A stretch of DNA of 64,000 nucleotides, taken from assembly GCA_016841765.1 (NCBI GenBank), contig JAENYN010000009.1, forward strand, positions 36,109 to 100,108, written 5' to 3'. Below are positions 62,683-64,000 of this stretch, piece by piece. Source of the DNA: Guptibacillus hwajinpoensis. Its GTDB lineage: Bacteria > Bacillota > Bacilli > Bacillales > Bacillaceae_O. The translations under genes were made by a program, and so were the position numbers. Position 1 is the stretch's first letter. Each line of letters starts with the position of its first letter. The notes beneath the pieces are model-generated. The model saw only the letters and a list, made by a program, of their open reading frames with translations. It did not search any database and had not been told where the DNA came from.

Positions 62683-62730
62683 AAAAAAAGCCTTCACTTC
62701 GATGCCGATCCGAAGTGAAGGCTTTCTCTT
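62683..62730. terminator. Bidirectional terminator between clpB and yjzD
   Basis: AAAGCCTTCACTTCG / CGAAGTGAAGGCTTT with A and T runs on the two sides. Confidence 0.9.
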
Positions 62731-62731
62731 C

Positions 62732-62920
62732 TTAAGATTGCGTGTCGTCGCTGAGCAAGCCGTCTCCAAGAAAAATGGCTGCAGCACTGAAGAAAATGGC
62801 GAGTACGAGCCCTTGAACAAAGCTGTACTCAGTGCCGTTCATGCTTGCCACCACATATACTGTCATTTGGCTGAGCAGTAAAGACCAGAAAAATGTCCAT
62901 AAATATCGCACGATTTTCAC
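62732..62920 (-). CDS. yjzD: YjzD-like DUF2929 membrane protein
   Basis: 62-residue protein with two membrane helices (about 6-26 and 34-54), ending GDGLLSDDTQS; matches YjzD/DUF2929 in size and sequence style. Function unknown. Confidence 0.85.
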   Translation of the reverse strand: MKIVRYLWTFFWSLLLSQMTVYVVASMNGTEYSFVQGLVLAIFFSAAAIFLGDGLLSDDTQS

Positions 62921-63090
62921 CCCTTGGTTATCCCGTCGGTTTCTTTATATTTTATCATCATTCCCTTTTTACTATAAACAAAATAACGGTTTCATGCAAT
63001 CTTAAAAAGATTGGGTATTTCCCTCTTGGCAATTTCTTTTTATTTACATACATTAGAGGAGAAGAGACTATTAAGGACGGAGGATTGGCG

Positions 63091-63831
63091 ATGGGAACCG
63101 AAATCCATTACTTTCAAATGGAAAACCAGTATAATGCGGTCCATTTTCCCGAGCGGCCCAACGGATTCGCCATCCTGGTCATCGGTGATGCAAACCACTA
63201 TGTTGAAAAAGGGGCAAGTCTGTGGACACAGCATTTTGCCCGCAGATACTGGATCGAAGAATTTGTTAAGGAAGGCTACATCGTTTTTTACTCGAACTTA
63301 TTCGGAAGGAACTGGGGATCCCCAAAAACAGTTGAATATTTGCACAGTTTATGGCAACTGTTATTGAGAAAATATATTTTGAACAACCGCCTCCATGTAG
63401 CAGCAGATGGAATGGGTGCATTATCTGCTCTTAAATTGATGAAGACATACCCACGCATGGTAAGATCAGCGGTATTTATAGACCCTTGCCTCGATTTGAA
63501 GCATCATTTTCATAAAGAAAAGAACAATCGCCTGTTTTTTCACAGAATGGTGCGTGACCTGGCGGCTGCTTATGATGTGAAACCCGAGAACGTGGAGGAA
63601 AAAGTCATTTCGGCATACCGCCTCGAGGACTATATTACAACCCATCCGGTTCGCATCTGGCATGCGACAGATCTGCAGACCTATGACATAGCAGGTAACA
63701 GCCGGCAATTCGAAAAGCTGCGGGAAGAAAGGGATAATCCAATTAAGCTGACACTGTATGTTCAGGGTAAAAAATACACCTGTGCATCGGACATAAAACC
63801 ATTTTTCAAAGAAAACGAAAAAATATTATGA
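63091..63831 (+). CDS. yjaU: YjaU-like alpha/beta hydrolase
   Basis: 246-residue soluble protein. GNLFGRNWGSPKTVEYLHSL-like stretch, then a nucleophile-elbow position HVAADGMGALSALKL with Asp-Gly-Met-Gly instead of the usual GxSxG, so a classic Ser hydrolase triad is doubtful. Order after yjzC and yjzD equals B. subtilis yjaU. ATG 63091 follows GACGGAGG; the open frame upstream to 62893 is not used. Confidence 0.82.
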   Translation: MGTEIHYFQMENQYNAVHFPERPNGFAILVIGDANHYVEKGASLWTQHFARRYWIEEFVKEGYIVFYSNLFGRNWGSPKTVEYLHSLWQLLLRKYILNNRLHVAADGMGALSALKLMKTYPRMVRSAVFIDPCLDLKHHFHKEKNNRLFFHRMVRDLAAAYDVKPENVEEKVISAYRLEDYITTHPVRIWHATDLQTYDIAGNSRQFEKLREERDNPIKLTLYVQGKKYTCASDIKPFFKENEKIL

Positions 63832-63875
63832 CAGCAGGTATTCCGAAAATCCGGTCCTGCTGTTTTTTCTCTGTT

Positions 63876-64000
63876 AAGGAAATTATAAATGTTTGCGTTG
63901 TGGATAAAAAGCGGGAAGGGAGTCATCCAGCTCCAGGCGCCAGCCGCTATCGTCATAAGCGGTGATCCCCTCCGGAAGGAAAGATCACCTTCCTGCGGGT
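63876..64000. repeat. Dispersed repeat, copy 2 (runs off the window)
   Basis: Matches 5105-5225: GGAAATTATAAA, GGATAAAAAGCGGGAAGGGA, GTCATCCAGCTCCAGGCGCC, AAGCGGTGAT, CCGGAAGGAAAG. Continues beyond base 64000. Confidence 0.75.

Overview
The window reads as a chromosomal stretch of an endospore-former-type low/mid-GC Bacillota, most likely Bacillaceae. Ribosome binding sites are strong AGGAGG-type, GTG and TTG starts are common, and the gene content and order echo the Bacillus subtilis yisK-yisL-asnO ... yitS-yitT-yitU-yitV-yitW ... yjzC-yjzD-yjaU segment, with blocks of accessory genes inserted. I do not commit to a genus. A 24-base Illumina P7 adapter sequence inside asnO shows that this is draft or metagenome-derived assembly.

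Layout. 1-13.4 kb: yisK (cut by the window edge), gabD and rocD (minus), yisL, a FIST-PAS-GGDEF-EAL signalling protein, asnO flanked by palindromic repeat arrays, and glnK-amtB behind a GlnR/TnrA-type box. 13.8-27 kb: a complete maltodextrin island with cytoplasmic cyclomaltodextrinase, a malE-malF-malG ABC importer (no ATPase gene here), a membrane-anchored alpha-amylase, a GH31 alpha-glucosidase, a LacI-type regulator and a GH65 maltose phosphorylase, with matching LacI-type operators and cre-like boxes. 27-34.5 kb: a SigB-type stress operon (SDR-csbD), a soluble histidine kinase, two acetyltransferase-like genes, CoA-disulfide reductase with rhodanese domain, and yajQ. 34.7-43.5 kb: NCS2 permease, DegV, YitT, BsuPI lipoprotein, NfuN-domain protein, small genes, yitU, yitV, yitW.

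The most interesting content is a pair of peroxiredoxin/thioredoxin-like genes (40214-40735 minus; 43755-44276 plus). Each is interrupted by one in-frame TGA exactly where the first cysteine of a CxxC redox motif should be, and each has a short hairpin starting 14 nt after the TGA. They are best read as two selenoproteins (UxxC), which is unusual for Bacilli; the first is cytoplasmic, the second a lipoprotein.

44.5-57.8 kb is a molybdenum-cofactor operon (moeA-mobB-moaE-moaD) followed by a nitric-oxide/anaerobic respiration island: quinol-type NO reductase, three DUF2249 genes, a DUF59 gene, an NnrS/oxidase-like membrane protein, a Crp-family regulator, a radical SAM/SPASM protein, a NarI-like protein, ywiC and fnr. 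Five promoters here carry a TGTGA-N6-TCAC(A/T)-like box placed about 41.5 bp before the inferred start site, suggesting one co-regulated Fnr-type regulon. A candidate small RNA lies in the middle of it. 58-64 kb: uppP, small genes, yjzC, CtsR-controlled clpB, yjzD and yjaU.

Intergenic spaces are unusually rich in repeats: three arrays of hairpin units with a 52-53 bp period sharing a GGCACG/CGTGCC core, a related 51-bp array with a GCACTGAA/TTCAGTGC core, a degenerate TTTTCGCGCC array, a MITE-like element with terminal inverted repeats and an 8-bp target duplication, and further dispersed repeat families.
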